In this document: piece after piece, positions 54,100 through 62,618 of the stretch
Layout of the letters: each line of letters starts with the position of its first letter
How positions within the stretch are numbered: the stretch's first letter is position 1
NCBI RefSeq assembly: GCF_033843265.1
Contig: NZ_JAWXRD010000027.1
Location: 1-64,000 of the forward strand
Reading direction: 5' to 3'
Source of the DNA: Scandinavium lactucae
GTDB lineage: Bacteria; Pseudomonadota; Gammaproteobacteria; Enterobacterales; Enterobacteriaceae
DNA length: 64,000 bases
Notes under the pieces: model-generated
What the model saw: the letters and a program-made list of their open reading frames with translations, nothing else
Told to the model about the DNA's origin: nothing
Database searches by the model: none
Program-made: the position numbers and the translations under genes

Positions 54100-55230
54100 T
54101 TAGCTGCGTGGATATTTCGCCAGCAGCGCCTTCAGGCTTTCACCCATCATCTCACCGCGCCAGCCCGCAATCAGCTCCGGCAAACCGCTCTGCGGTTTAA
54201 GCTGCCAGTACCAGTTCAGCAGTTGATTAATTTGGCGACGAGAGGCCATCAGCTCCACGCTGACGCCCTTCTCTTTGCTGACATCCTGCACCAGCGCTTT
54301 AATCTCTTTGAACAGCGTGCGATAGCCCGGCATGTCTATCAGGTTCAGCAGCGGCTCAGGCAGCGCCTCTTCCGGTAATTCTTTGGCTTTCTCAACCAGA
54401 CTCACCAGCGTTTTGCCGTGGAAACGAATTTCACTCCCGGACAAGCCCAGGCTATCGAGTTCACCCATGCTGCCAGGCATGTAGCGCGCCACGCTCCAGA
54501 GATGCTCTTCCCGCACCACGAAATTCACCGCCATATTGCGTTCGCGTGCTTTACGCAGACGCCAGTCGGCCAGCAGTTTCAGACACGCCAGCTGGCGCGT
54601 ACGCAGCTGCCAGGCGTTGGTGATGTCACGCCAGGCTTCCGCCGGATCAACCACTTCCTGGCGGCGCTGCTGCATCAGACGACACTCATCGAGCGCCGCA
54701 GGCAGCCAACCGCTGGTGTCGGTTTCCGCCAGCAGCTTTTTGGCGATCGGCAGCAGATACCAGACGTCAGCCGCCGCGTAATCACACTGACGCTCAGTCA
54801 GCGGACGAGCCAGCCAGTCGGTGCGGGATTCACTTTTATCCAGCGCAATACCGGTGTATTCCTCTACCATCGCCGCAAAGCCCCAGGACATCGGGCGGCC
54901 GCAGAACGCGGCGAGAATTTGGGTGTCAATCAGCGGCTCCGGCAATTCGCCAAAGGCATTCAAAAAGACTTCGAGATCTTCGCTACCGGCATGCAAATAT
55001 TTGGTGACATTTTTGTCGAGCATCAGCGCTTTGAAAGGCCGCCAGTCGGTGATGGTCAGCGGGTCAATCAGCACCACCGTTTCGCCATCAAACATCTGAA
55101 TCAGACCCAACTGCGGGTAATAGGTACGGGTGCGGACAAATTCGGTGTCCAGCGCAATGGCAGGTACGTTGCGGGCCTGGTCACAGGCGGCTTTCAGCGC
55201 AGCGTCCTCGGTGATCATCTGATAATTCAA
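54100..55230 (-). CDS. rnd: ribonuclease D
   Basis: 376-residue 3'-5' exoribonuclease that trims tRNA precursors; E. coli RNase D has 375. The DEDD catalytic residues are in ALDTEFVRTRT (Asp, Glu), LHAGSEDLEVF (Asp) and ERQCDYAAADVWYL (Tyr, Asp). One HRDC domain lies near residues 210-290 and a second HRDC-like domain after it. The start is TTG at 55230 (LNYQMITED), as in E. coli, where UUG initiation has been shown. Upstream lies a hairpin plus U-run. Confidence 0.95.
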   Translation of the reverse strand: MNYQMITEDAALKAACDQARNVPAIALDTEFVRTRTYYPQLGLIQMFDGETVVLIDPLTITDWRPFKALMLDKNVTKYLHAGSEDLEVFLNAFGELPEPLIDTQILAAFCGRPMSWGFAAMVEEYTGIALDKSESRTDWLARPLTERQCDYAAADVWYLLPIAKKLLAETDTSGWLPAALDECRLMQQRRQEVVDPAEAWRDITNAWQLRTRQLACLKLLADWRLRKARERNMAVNFVVREEHLWSVARYMPGSMGELDSLGLSGSEIRFHGKTLVSLVEKAKELPEEALPEPLLNLIDMPGYRTLFKEIKALVQDVSKEKGVSVELMASRRQINQLLNWYWQLKPQSGLPELIAGWRGEMMGESLKALLAKYPRS

Positions 55231-55257
55231 TCTGTATTCTCTATGGTTTGCGCCCAT

Positions 55258-55281
55258 AAAAAACGCCGGCTTAACCGGCGT
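55258..55281 (-). terminator. hairpin with U-run in the fadD-rnd gap
   Basis: Seven-base-pair stem ACGCCGG/CCGGCGT followed (leftward) by about six U residues, 22 bases after fadD and 28 before the rnd TTG. It looks like the fadD terminator. In E. coli a stem-loop followed by a U-run in the rnd leader is also needed for rnd translation, so it may have both roles. Confidence 0.85.
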
Positions 55282-55303
55282 CTGAAGGCGACTCACGCGT
55301 AGT

Positions 55304-56989
55304 TCAGGCTTTATTGTCTACTTTAGCGCGCGCTTCGTCACGTAGTTCTCGTCGCAAAATCTTTCCGACATTGGATTTCGGCAACTCGGTACGGAACTCA
55401 ACCAGCTTCGGCACCTTGTAACCGGTCAGATGACGACGACAGAAGGTTATCAGTGCTTCCTCGGTCAACGACGCGTCTTTCTTGACCACGAAGATTTTTA
55501 CCGCTTCGCCGCTGCTGCCCGACGGTACGCCGACCGCAGCCACTTCGTGAACCCCGGAATGCTGCATCACCACGTCTTCAATTTCGTTCGGATAAACGTT
55601 AAACCCGGAGACCAGAATCATGTCCTTTTTGCGATCGACGATGCGCATGAAGCCCTCTTCGTCCATCACCGCGATATCCCCGGTATGCAGCCAGCCGTTT
55701 TTGATAATTTCGTCGGTGGCATCCGGGCGCTGCCAGTAACCCAGCATCACCTGTGGGCCTTTGACGCACAGCTCGCCCGGCTCACCCGGTGCAACTTCGT
55801 TATTCTCATCATCGACCAGCTTCACTTCAGTTGATGGCACCGGCAGGCCAATGCTGCCGCTGTGATAGTCGATATCGTGCGGATTGACGCTGACCAGCGG
55901 CGCGCATTCGGTCAGACCATAGCCTTCGAGGAGATAGCGCCCGGTGAGTTTGACCCAACGCTCGGCCACCGCCTGCTGAACCGGCATTCCGCCGCCCGCC
56001 GACAGACGCATGGTGGAGAAATCGAGCTGCTGGAAATCTTTATTGTTCAGCAAGGCATTGAACAAGGTGTTCACCCCGGTCATGGCGGTGAACGGATATT
56101 TGGCCAGTTCTTTGACCAGCCCCGGAATGTCGCGCGGGTTGGTAATCAACAGGTTCTGCCCGCCCAGCTCAATAAACAGCAGGCAGTTCATGGTCAGGGC
56201 GAAAATGTGATACAGCGGCAGTGCGGTCACCACCAGCTCTCTGCCCGGCTGGAACAGTGGCCCATAGGTGGCATGCACCTGTGCCAGGTTGGCCAGCATG
56301 TTGCGGTGCGTCAGCATCGCGCCTTTGGCTACGCCCGTGGTGCCCCCGGTGTATTGCAGGAAAGCCAGGTCTTCGGAGACAACTTCCGGTTTGATGTACT
56401 GCATCCGGTAGCCCTGCTGCAACGCGCTACGGAATGAGATAGCGTCCGGCAGATGATATTTCGGCACCAGACGCTTAATGTATTTAACGACGAAATTAAC
56501 CAGCGTGCCTTTGGCAGTGGAAAGCTGATCGCCCATGCGGGTGAGGATCACATGCCGGACCTGCGTTTTCTCGACAACTTTTTCAAGGGTGTGCGCAAAG
56601 TTGGAGACAATCACAATTGCGCTGGCACCGCTGTCGTTTAACTGGTGTTCCAGTTCGCGCGGGGTATACAGTGGATTGACGTTTACCACAATCATCCCGG
56701 CGCGCAAAATACCAAACAGCGCCACCGGATATTGCAGCAGATTGGGCATCATCAGCGCCACCCGGTCGCCTTTTTTCAAGACCAGGCCTTCCTGAAGGTA
56801 AGCGGCAAAGGCGCGGCTGCGCTCTTCAAGCTTACGGAAGGTCATCACTTCGCCCATATTAATAAACGCAGGCTGGTCAGCGTAGCGGGTTGTCGCCTGT
56901 TCGAACAGATCTACCAGGGATTGATAACGGTCAGGATCAATCTCCGCCGGAACATCGGCGGGATAGCGGTTAAGCCAAACCTTTTTCAA
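55304..56989 (-). CDS. fadD: long-chain fatty acid-CoA ligase FadD
   Basis: 561-residue acyl-CoA synthetase, exactly the E. coli length. It activates fatty acids during uptake at the inner membrane. The ATP/AMP signature is YTGGTTGVAKGAMLTHRN. The fatty-acyl signature region is NGWLHTGDIAVMDEEGF, and SKSNVGKI-type lysine is in LPKSNVGKILRREL. The start is TTG (LKKVWLNRYPADV) after GAGGTGATGCA, the same non-ATG start as in E. coli; ATGs further upstream are less likely. A FadR operator lies 73 bases upstream. Confidence 0.96.
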   Translation of the reverse strand: MKKVWLNRYPADVPAEIDPDRYQSLVDLFEQATTRYADQPAFINMGEVMTFRKLEERSRAFAAYLQEGLVLKKGDRVALMMPNLLQYPVALFGILRAGMIVVNVNPLYTPRELEHQLNDSGASAIVIVSNFAHTLEKVVEKTQVRHVILTRMGDQLSTAKGTLVNFVVKYIKRLVPKYHLPDAISFRSALQQGYRMQYIKPEVVSEDLAFLQYTGGTTGVAKGAMLTHRNMLANLAQVHATYGPLFQPGRELVVTALPLYHIFALTMNCLLFIELGGQNLLITNPRDIPGLVKELAKYPFTAMTGVNTLFNALLNNKDFQQLDFSTMRLSAGGGMPVQQAVAERWVKLTGRYLLEGYGLTECAPLVSVNPHDIDYHSGSIGLPVPSTEVKLVDDENNEVAPGEPGELCVKGPQVMLGYWQRPDATDEIIKNGWLHTGDIAVMDEEGFMRIVDRKKDMILVSGFNVYPNEIEDVVMQHSGVHEVAAVGVPSGSSGEAVKIFVVKKDASLTEEALITFCRRHLTGYKVPKLVEFRTELPKSNVGKILRRELRDEARAKVDNKA

Positions 56990-57061
56990 TGCATCACCTC
57001 TGAAATGAGAATTCGTCGTCATCACAACCCCTGCCAATAAACAAGTTATTAACAACATATT

Positions 57062-57078
57062 AACTTATCGTACCAGTT
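57062..57078 (-). promoter_or_regulatory. FadR operator of fadD
   Basis: On the minus strand the 17 bases read AACTGGTACGATAAGTT, matching the FadR consensus half AACTGGT and closely resembling the E. coli fadD operator as I recall it. It is 73-89 bases upstream of the fadD TTG. fadR is encoded 9 kb away in this window. Confidence 0.7.
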
Positions 57079-57149
57079 TATTAATTATACGAATTTAAGG
57101 TTGCGAAGCGCGTCACTATTTATTTTTATGACTCTCGGGACTCCATCCC

Positions 57150-57179
57150 GAAAAAAAGAAACAGCGGACCAGCCGCTGT
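57150..57179 (-). terminator. rho-independent terminator of yeaY
   Basis: Seven-base-pair stem ACAGCGG/CCGCTGT followed on the minus strand by TTTCTTTTTTT, 25 bases after the yeaY stop. Confidence 0.88.
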
Positions 57180-57204
57180 CTCTTAAATGATGTAAAAGAT
57201 GACA

Positions 57205-57792
57205 TTATTCGGTAACGATAGTCTGCACCTGTGCCGGGCCAGGGTTATACCAGCCGCCATAGCCGTAGCCATAACGCCAAGGGCGTGGCCCTGCCCAACC
57301 CCAATACGGGTCAATCGGTTCCGGCGGCATCATCACCTGCTGCACTACCCGCCAGCGCTTATAACCATTGGCCTGCATCACCAGATAGGTGTAAGCCGTG
57401 TCGCCAATTTTGCCTTTCGCAGTACCGGTAATCGGCCCGACCACGGTGACCAGCTGATTACGAAAATCAACCGGATCGAGGAAGCCATTCACGTCAGCGT
57501 ACACCCGACCGCGGGACGGTTCGCCGAGCGTCGGGCGGGCACCGTCATCCAGCGGCACGGTGGCAATTTCCAGCCGGGTTTTACCCTGAACGTTGAGGAC
57601 GTTCACCACTTTCCCGCCAAAGCGGGCTTCCTGACCGACATACAGTTGTGGAGCAGACATGACCCGAACTAGATCCTGCTGCGGCGTTGGGCTGGTGCCT
57701 TTGATGGCATCCGGGACGGTGACGCATCCACTCAGGACGGCAATGACCATTCCAGCCAATAAGCCACGCACTACCTGTTTGCGACTCACCAT
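57205..57792 (-). CDS. yeaY: Slp-family outer-membrane lipoprotein YeaY
   Basis: 195-residue lipoprotein; E. coli YeaY has 193. The lipobox is VLSGC with the lipidated cysteine at residue 23. The mature part follows the Slp family ('PTPQQDLVRVMSAPQLYVG'). The C-terminus is Gly/Trp/Tyr-rich (PRPWRYGYGYGGWYNPG). In E. coli yeaY is induced by envelope stress via sigma-E. It is 38 bases downstream of tsaB. Confidence 0.93.
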   Translation of the reverse strand: MVSRKQVVRGLLAGMVIAVLSGCVTVPDAIKGTSPTPQQDLVRVMSAPQLYVGQEARFGGKVVNVLNVQGKTRLEIATVPLDDGARPTLGEPSRGRVYADVNGFLDPVDFRNQLVTVVGPITGTAKGKIGDTAYTYLVMQANGYKRWRVVQQVMMPPEPIDPYWGWAGPRPWRYGYGYGGWYNPGPAQVQTIVTE

Positions 57793-57830
57793 GATGTAAC
57801 TCCTTTATTCTCAGTTATATTAACTAAGAT

Positions 57831-58526
57831 TCATTCCCGGCCCGGAAGTTTCTTCCATGCCACGTTGTTACGTAAATAAACGGGTTCGGCGTGTTCGACG
57901 GCAACGGTTTTGTGGTCAGCCAACAGCTGGCAGGCCAGGGGCAGCATATCTTCCGCCGCAGGCAGCAGCATCTCACCGTCGACCAACGTGACGGGTGTGT
58001 CATGGGCCATGTCTGGCCAGGCAGCCCAGCCGGTGCCAACGGTTGCCCATTCGCCATCGAGCTGCTGCAACCGGGCAGTAACGGCCTCAGGCTTCAGCAC
58101 CGCTTCCGTTTCTTCACCGTGCCAAATGCCCTGCTCATCACGCTGGTATTCAGCCCAATAGACTTCTCCCATCCGCGCATCAATGGCTGCCAGCACGCGC
58201 GTCGCGCCGGTTTTACGCCATGCGCCCTGCGCCATGGTCGCCAGGGTCGACACGCCAATCATCGGCAGATCTGCGCCCAGCGCCAGGCCCTGCGCAATAC
58301 CAATCCCGATACGCACGCCGGTAAAGCTGCCCGGCCCACGGCCAAAGGCCAGCGCGTCGAGTTCCGTCAGCGTGATGCCCGTTTCGGTAAGGATATCCTG
58401 CACCAGGGGCAGAATACGTTGGGTGTGTTCGCGGGGACAAAGCTCGAAGTGAGCCGTGGTGGCACCGTCATTCCACATAGCCGCAGAACAGGCTTCTGTG
58501 GCGGTATCAATAGCCAGAATTCGCAT
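57831..58526 (-). CDS. tsaB: tRNA t6A-modification protein TsaB
   Basis: 231-residue protein of the TsaB (YeaZ) family, same length as E. coli. It forms a complex with TsaD and TsaE that adds threonylcarbamoyl to A37 of ANN-decoding tRNAs. The N-terminus 'MRILAIDTATEACSAAM' and 'FGRGPGSFTGVRIGIGIAQG' are diagnostic. It is 57 bases downstream of yoaA and is normally essential. Confidence 0.96.
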   Translation of the reverse strand: MRILAIDTATEACSAAMWNDGATTAHFELCPREHTQRILPLVQDILTETGITLTELDALAFGRGPGSFTGVRIGIGIAQGLALGADLPMIGVSTLATMAQGAWRKTGATRVLAAIDARMGEVYWAEYQRDEQGIWHGEETEAVLKPEAVTARLQQLDGEWATVGTGWAAWPDMAHDTPVTLVDGEMLLPAAEDMLPLACQLLADHKTVAVEHAEPVYLRNNVAWKKLPGRE

Positions 58527-58583
58527 AGGATGTCGCGCTCTCGCAATAGCGGGTCAACAAAATGGCGCGCATATTAACACAGT

Positions 58584-60503
58584 TCACCCTGAATTACCCA
58601 CTTCGAGACGGGCAAGGAAACGCACGGCCCGGCTGATATCACGGGTGCGCGGGGTCGGCGGCAGGCTTGATAAGAACACCGCGCCGTACGGACGCATCAC
58701 CAGTCGGTTATCGCAAATCACCAGCACGCCGCGATCGTCAACGTCGCGGATCAATCGACCCACGCCTTGCTTGAGGGTGATAACCGCATCCGGGAGCTGG
58801 ACGTCATCAAAGGGATCGCCCCCGCGCAGTCGGCAATCTTCCATGCGCGCTTTCAGGAGCGGATCTTCCGGCGAAGTGAATGGCAGTTTGTCGATGATAA
58901 CCAGGGATAGCGCATCCCCGCGCACGTCCACCCCTTCCCAGAAACTGCTGGTCGCCACCAACAACGCATTCCCGGCGCTGACGAACTGCTGCAACAGCTG
59001 ACCTTTGCTGGTTTCGCCCTGTAACAGCACCGGCAGGTCGAGCATTGCACGGAACTGTTCCGCCAGGTCACGCATCATCGCGTGCGAGGTGCAGAGCATA
59101 AAACAGCGGCCATTATTGGCTTCAATCATCGGGCGCAGCATCGTCGCCAGCTGACGCGCCCCGCCCGGCTGGTTGGGCAGCGGCAGATTACGCGGCACAC
59201 ACAATAGCGCCTGTGTAGCGTAATCAAACGGGCTCGGCAACAGCAGCGATTCCGCCTCACTGATGCCCAACCGCTCGGTAAAGTGGTGCAAATCGTCATT
59301 CACCGACAGCGTCGCGGAGGTAAAAATCCAGCTGCCCTTTTTCTGCGCCATCACTTCTTTGAATTTATCGGCCACTGTGAGCGGAGTTAGCGCGAGGGTA
59401 AAGTTACGCGAGGTGCATTCATACCAGTAGCTGAACCCCGGCTGATTAATCTCTTTCAGACGCTTGAGACGCGCGCGGTATAAGGTTGCGCGTTCAAATG
59501 CCGCGTCCAGCAAGGCCGAACGGCCAAGTGAGAGTTTCGCCACGTCGTAACACAACTCCAGTGCATCATCGAGCAACAACAGCGCCCGCTGAATGCCGCT
59601 GTCGGCCAGCAGTTCGCGCAGGTTGCCACGATAGCCCGGCTCGCCAAGCTGCAAGCGGAAATCCTGCGTCGCTTGCGCCAGTCGGTCAGCGCATTTCTGT
59701 AACTGCTGGGTGTCCTTCAATTCGGTGCGATAGGCGATGGTGATGTCTTTCGCCATATCGAGTAATTGACGGCTGGAGAGCGACTGGCCGAAATACTGGC
59801 TGGCGATATCGGGGAGTTGATGGGCTTCATCAAAAATCATCACTTCTGCTTCCGGGATTAACTCCCCGAAACCGCCCTCTTTCACCACCATGTCGGCGAG
59901 AAACAGGTGATGGTTGACCACCACCACATCGGCATCCATCGCTTTTTTACGCGCCTTGACCACGAAGCAATCTTTGTACAGCGGGCAATCGCTGCCGAGA
60001 CAGTTGTCATTGGTGCTGGTGACCAGCGGCCAGGCTTGGGAATCTTCTGCCACGCTTACACAGGTGCTGATATCGCCGTCGGTGGTCTGATTGGCCCAGC
60101 TGCGCAAAATGATAACGTCGCTGAGTGTCTGGACCGGCAGGTCGCCTCCGGCAAGCGCCTGCTGTTCGAGACGCTCAAGGCAAAGGTAGTTGGAGCGGCC
60201 CTTGAGCAGTGCCAGCCTACCGGTGAATTTCAGCGCGGTGGCGACAGTTGGCAGATCACGGCTATAAAGCTGATCTTGTAACGCTTTTGACCCCGTAGAG
60301 ATGATGACCTTTTTCTTCGCCCGCAGCGCAGGAGCGAGGTAGGCGTACGTTTTGCCCGTACCGGTTCCCGCTTCCACCACCAGTGGCCGCGTTTCCTCGA
60401 TGGCTTTCGCCACCGCGTGCGCCATGTGACGCTGCGGTTCGCGGGGTTTGAACCCGGGTATCGCCTGGGCTAATTGCCCGTCTGTTGCAAAATCGTCCGT
60501 CAC
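58584..60503 (-). CDS. yoaA: DinG-family DNA helicase YoaA
   Basis: 639-residue XPD/DinG-like 5'-3' helicase; E. coli YoaA has 636. Walker A is EAGTGTGKT (residues 43-51) and the DEAH box is DEAHQLPD. Four cysteines around CLGSDCPLYKDC and the earlier one at STCVSV probably bind a 4Fe-4S cluster. In E. coli YoaA works with HolC in repair of replication forks. The start is a GTG (MTDDFATDG) after GGGGG. A LexA box lies immediately upstream. Confidence 0.94.
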   Translation of the reverse strand: MTDDFATDGQLAQAIPGFKPREPQRHMAHAVAKAIEETRPLVVEAGTGTGKTYAYLAPALRAKKKVIISTGSKALQDQLYSRDLPTVATALKFTGRLALLKGRSNYLCLERLEQQALAGGDLPVQTLSDVIILRSWANQTTDGDISTCVSVAEDSQAWPLVTSTNDNCLGSDCPLYKDCFVVKARKKAMDADVVVVNHHLFLADMVVKEGGFGELIPEAEVMIFDEAHQLPDIASQYFGQSLSSRQLLDMAKDITIAYRTELKDTQQLQKCADRLAQATQDFRLQLGEPGYRGNLRELLADSGIQRALLLLDDALELCYDVAKLSLGRSALLDAAFERATLYRARLKRLKEINQPGFSYWYECTSRNFTLALTPLTVADKFKEVMAQKKGSWIFTSATLSVNDDLHHFTERLGISEAESLLLPSPFDYATQALLCVPRNLPLPNQPGGARQLATMLRPMIEANNGRCFMLCTSHAMMRDLAEQFRAMLDLPVLLQGETSKGQLLQQFVSAGNALLVATSSFWEGVDVRGDALSLVIIDKLPFTSPEDPLLKARMEDCRLRGGDPFDDVQLPDAVITLKQGVGRLIRDVDDRGVLVICDNRLVMRPYGAVFLSSLPPTPRTRDISRAVRFLARLEVGNSG

Positions 60504-60509
60504 ACTACC

Positions 60510-60529
60510 CCCTGTAAATCTGGACAGTA
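60510..60529. promoter_or_regulatory. LexA-binding site (SOS box) upstream of yoaA
   Basis: CTGT-N8-ACAG with exact spacing, the invariant core of the LexA operator, only 9 bases from the yoaA GTG and about 100 bases upstream of the divergent yoaB start. The spacer AAATCTGG is less AT-rich than in strong sites, suggesting moderate affinity. Confidence 0.75.
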
Positions 60530-60631
60530 ATTATGTCAGTGCGGGGGACGTTGTACCAGCCAAACTGATGACGGGCCGTCGACAATGTGGCACTCTTGCC
60601 GACTAAAATGGAGTTAAATAAGGAAACTAAG

Positions 60632-60976
60632 ATGACTATTGTCCGTATTGATGCCGAAGCTCGCTGGTCTGATGTCGTGATCCACAACCAGACCCTCTAC
60701 TACACCGGCGTACCGGAAAATCTGGATGCCGATGCGTTTGAGCAGACGGCGAACACCCTGGCGCAGATTGATGCGATTCTGGAAAAACAGGGCAGCGATA
60801 AATCCCGCATCCTCGATGCCACGATTTTTCTCGCCGATAAAGCAGATTTTGCTGCGATGAATAAAGCCTGGGATGCGTGGGTAGTTGCCGGACATGCGCC
60901 GGTGCGTTGCACCGTGCAGGCCGGTTTGATGAAGCCGCAGTATAAGGTTGAAATTAAGATTGTCGCTGCGGTGTAA
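60632..60976 (+). CDS. yoaB: RidA/YjgF-family protein YoaB
   Basis: 114-residue RidA-superfamily protein, same length as E. coli YoaB. It ends in the family motif 'APVRCTVQAGLMKPQYKVEIKI'. The usual arginine used for imine hydrolysis in RidA is present in this segment (Arg in PVRCTV), but the substrate is unknown. GGAAACTAAG precedes the ATG. It is divergent from yoaA and convergent with yoaH. Confidence 0.94.
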   Translation: MTIVRIDAEARWSDVVIHNQTLYYTGVPENLDADAFEQTANTLAQIDAILEKQGSDKSRILDATIFLADKADFAAMNKAWDAWVVAGHAPVRCTVQAGLMKPQYKVEIKIVAAV

Positions 60977-60987
60977 AACCTGCGGGT

Positions 60988-61173
60988 TTACTCTTCTTCA
61001 TCCTCATCTTCAAAACGCGCTACGATCATTTCACCAGTGTGGCTGGCGCGGATCTCTTTGGCGACCAACTGAATCGCCTCGCCACTACTCAAGCCCTGGG
61101 TCATCAGTTCCTGAATGCGTTCTACCGCTTTTTGCTGTTGGTCGTGGCTAAGTGAAGGTAAACCTGAAATCAT
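60988..61173 (-). CDS. yoaH: UPF0181 protein YoaH
   Basis: 61-residue small protein (E. coli 59). It is helical and begins MISGLPSLSHDQQQKAVERI, ending in an acidic tail DEDEEE. Function is unknown. It is divergent from pabB with an 86-base gap and its stop codon is 11 bases from that of yoaB. CAGGAGTTCACC precedes the ATG. Confidence 0.93.
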   Translation of the reverse strand: MISGLPSLSHDQQQKAVERIQELMTQGLSSGEAIQLVAKEIRASHTGEMIVARFEDEDEEE

Positions 61174-61259
61174 GGTGAACTCCTGCTACATTGTTGGCGC
61201 TTATTATTTCACGCCGCCTGCACATTAGCCAGCGGGCGGCAACAGACAGATTGAGGTCG

Positions 61260-62615
61260 ATGTTGTCCCCTGCTGTGATTTCGCTGCCCTGGCGCGCCGA
61301 CGCCGCTGAACACTATTTTGCCCCCCTTTCCACCGCCCCCTGGGCGATGCTGCTGCACTCTGGCTTTGCCGAACACCCGCATAATCGCTTTGATATCCTG
61401 GTTGCCGACCCGGTCGTTACTGTGGAAACCAAGGGTATTACCACGCGAATCTGCTGTGCAGAGGGCGATTTCGACTCCACCGACGACCCGTTGTCATTAC
61501 TCAAACGTGAGTTGGATAAATGCGGTCTTAACGTGGCCACCCATCCCGACATCCCTTTTCAGGGTGGAGCATTGGGTCTGTTTGGCTACGATCTTGGCCG
61601 ACGCTTTGAAACGCTACCGGAACACGCTCAGGCCGATATGCACGTCCCGGATATGGCGGTGGGGATTTATCGCTGGGCGTTGATAGTCGACCACCGGTTG
61701 CAAAAGGTGTCCTTGCTCAGCCACGACTGCCCCCACCAGCGCTTAGCCTGGTTGGTCGCGCAGCAGGCAAAATCACGCCAGCCCTTTGCCCTGACGTCGC
61801 CGTGGCATTCCAACATGACGCGCGAAGAGTACGGCGAGAAATTCCGCCAGGTGCAGGCCTATTTGCACAGCGGCGACTGTTATCAGGTCAATCTGGCCCA
61901 GCGTTTTCAGGCTCACTATTCCGGCGATGAGTGGCAGGCATTTTGTCAGCTGAATCAGGCCAATCGTGCGCCGTTCAGCGCCTTTATTCGGCTTAACGCA
62001 AGCGCAGTGTTGAGCCTGTCACCGGAGCGCTTTATACAGCTCGATAACCAGCAGATCCAGACCCGTCCTATCAAGGGCACCCTTCCGCGCCTGCCCGACG
62101 CTGAGCAGGACCGACAGCAGGCTGAAAAACTGCGCGCATCACCAAAGGATCGGGCTGAAAATCTGATGATTGTCGATTTGATGCGCAACGATATTGGCCG
62201 CGTAGCGGTGCCCGGCAGCGTTCGCGTGCCAGAGTTGTTCGTGGTTGAGCCGTTCCCGGCGGTGCATCATCTGGTGAGCACCATTACGGCTAAACTTCCC
62301 GCCAGCCTGCACGCGACCGATTTACTGCGCGCCGCCTTCCCCGGCGGTTCCATTACCGGTGCGCCGAAAGTCAGGGCGATGGAAATCATTGATGAGCTTG
62401 AACCCCATCGGCGTAACGCGTGGTGCGGTAGCATTGGCTATATCAGCCTGTGCGGCAACATGGACACCAGCATTACCATCCGCACATTGACCGCGGCAGA
62501 AGGTAGAATCGTCTGTTCTGCCGGGGGCGGGGTGGTGGCCGACAGCGACGAGCAGGCGGAATATCAGGAAACGTTTGATAAAGTGAATCGTATTCTGCAG
62601 CAACTGGAGTCTTAA
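61260..62615 (+). CDS. pabB: aminodeoxychorismate synthase component 1 (PabB)
   Basis: 451-residue enzyme (E. coli 453) that with PabA converts chorismate and glutamine to 4-amino-4-deoxychorismate, the precursor of p-aminobenzoate and folate. The chorismate-binding domain shows the catalytic-lysine motif TRPIKGTLPR, then 'DRAENLMIVDLMRNDIGRV', and 'GGSITGAPKVRAMEIIDELE'. The ATG at 61260 follows TTGAGG and aligns with E. coli; the frame opens 23 codons earlier. Confidence 0.96.
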   Translation: MLSPAVISLPWRADAAEHYFAPLSTAPWAMLLHSGFAEHPHNRFDILVADPVVTVETKGITTRICCAEGDFDSTDDPLSLLKRELDKCGLNVATHPDIPFQGGALGLFGYDLGRRFETLPEHAQADMHVPDMAVGIYRWALIVDHRLQKVSLLSHDCPHQRLAWLVAQQAKSRQPFALTSPWHSNMTREEYGEKFRQVQAYLHSGDCYQVNLAQRFQAHYSGDEWQAFCQLNQANRAPFSAFIRLNASAVLSLSPERFIQLDNQQIQTRPIKGTLPRLPDAEQDRQQAEKLRASPKDRAENLMIVDLMRNDIGRVAVPGSVRVPELFVVEPFPAVHHLVSTITAKLPASLHATDLLRAAFPGGSITGAPKVRAMEIIDELEPHRRNAWCGSIGYISLCGNMDTSITIRTLTAAEGRIVCSAGGGVVADSDEQAEYQETFDKVNRILQQLES

Positions 62616-62618
62616 CCG

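Noticed and set aside
54418..55302. Antisense open frame of 294 codons opposite rnd
   Set aside because: It covers the conserved DEDD exonuclease gene in reverse. The product has no known features.
57136..57150. Hairpin CGGGA-N5-TCCCG next to the yeaY terminator
   Set aside because: The short stem precedes the A-run on the plus strand, where no plus-strand gene ends. The real yeaY terminator is the adjacent stem at 57161-57179.
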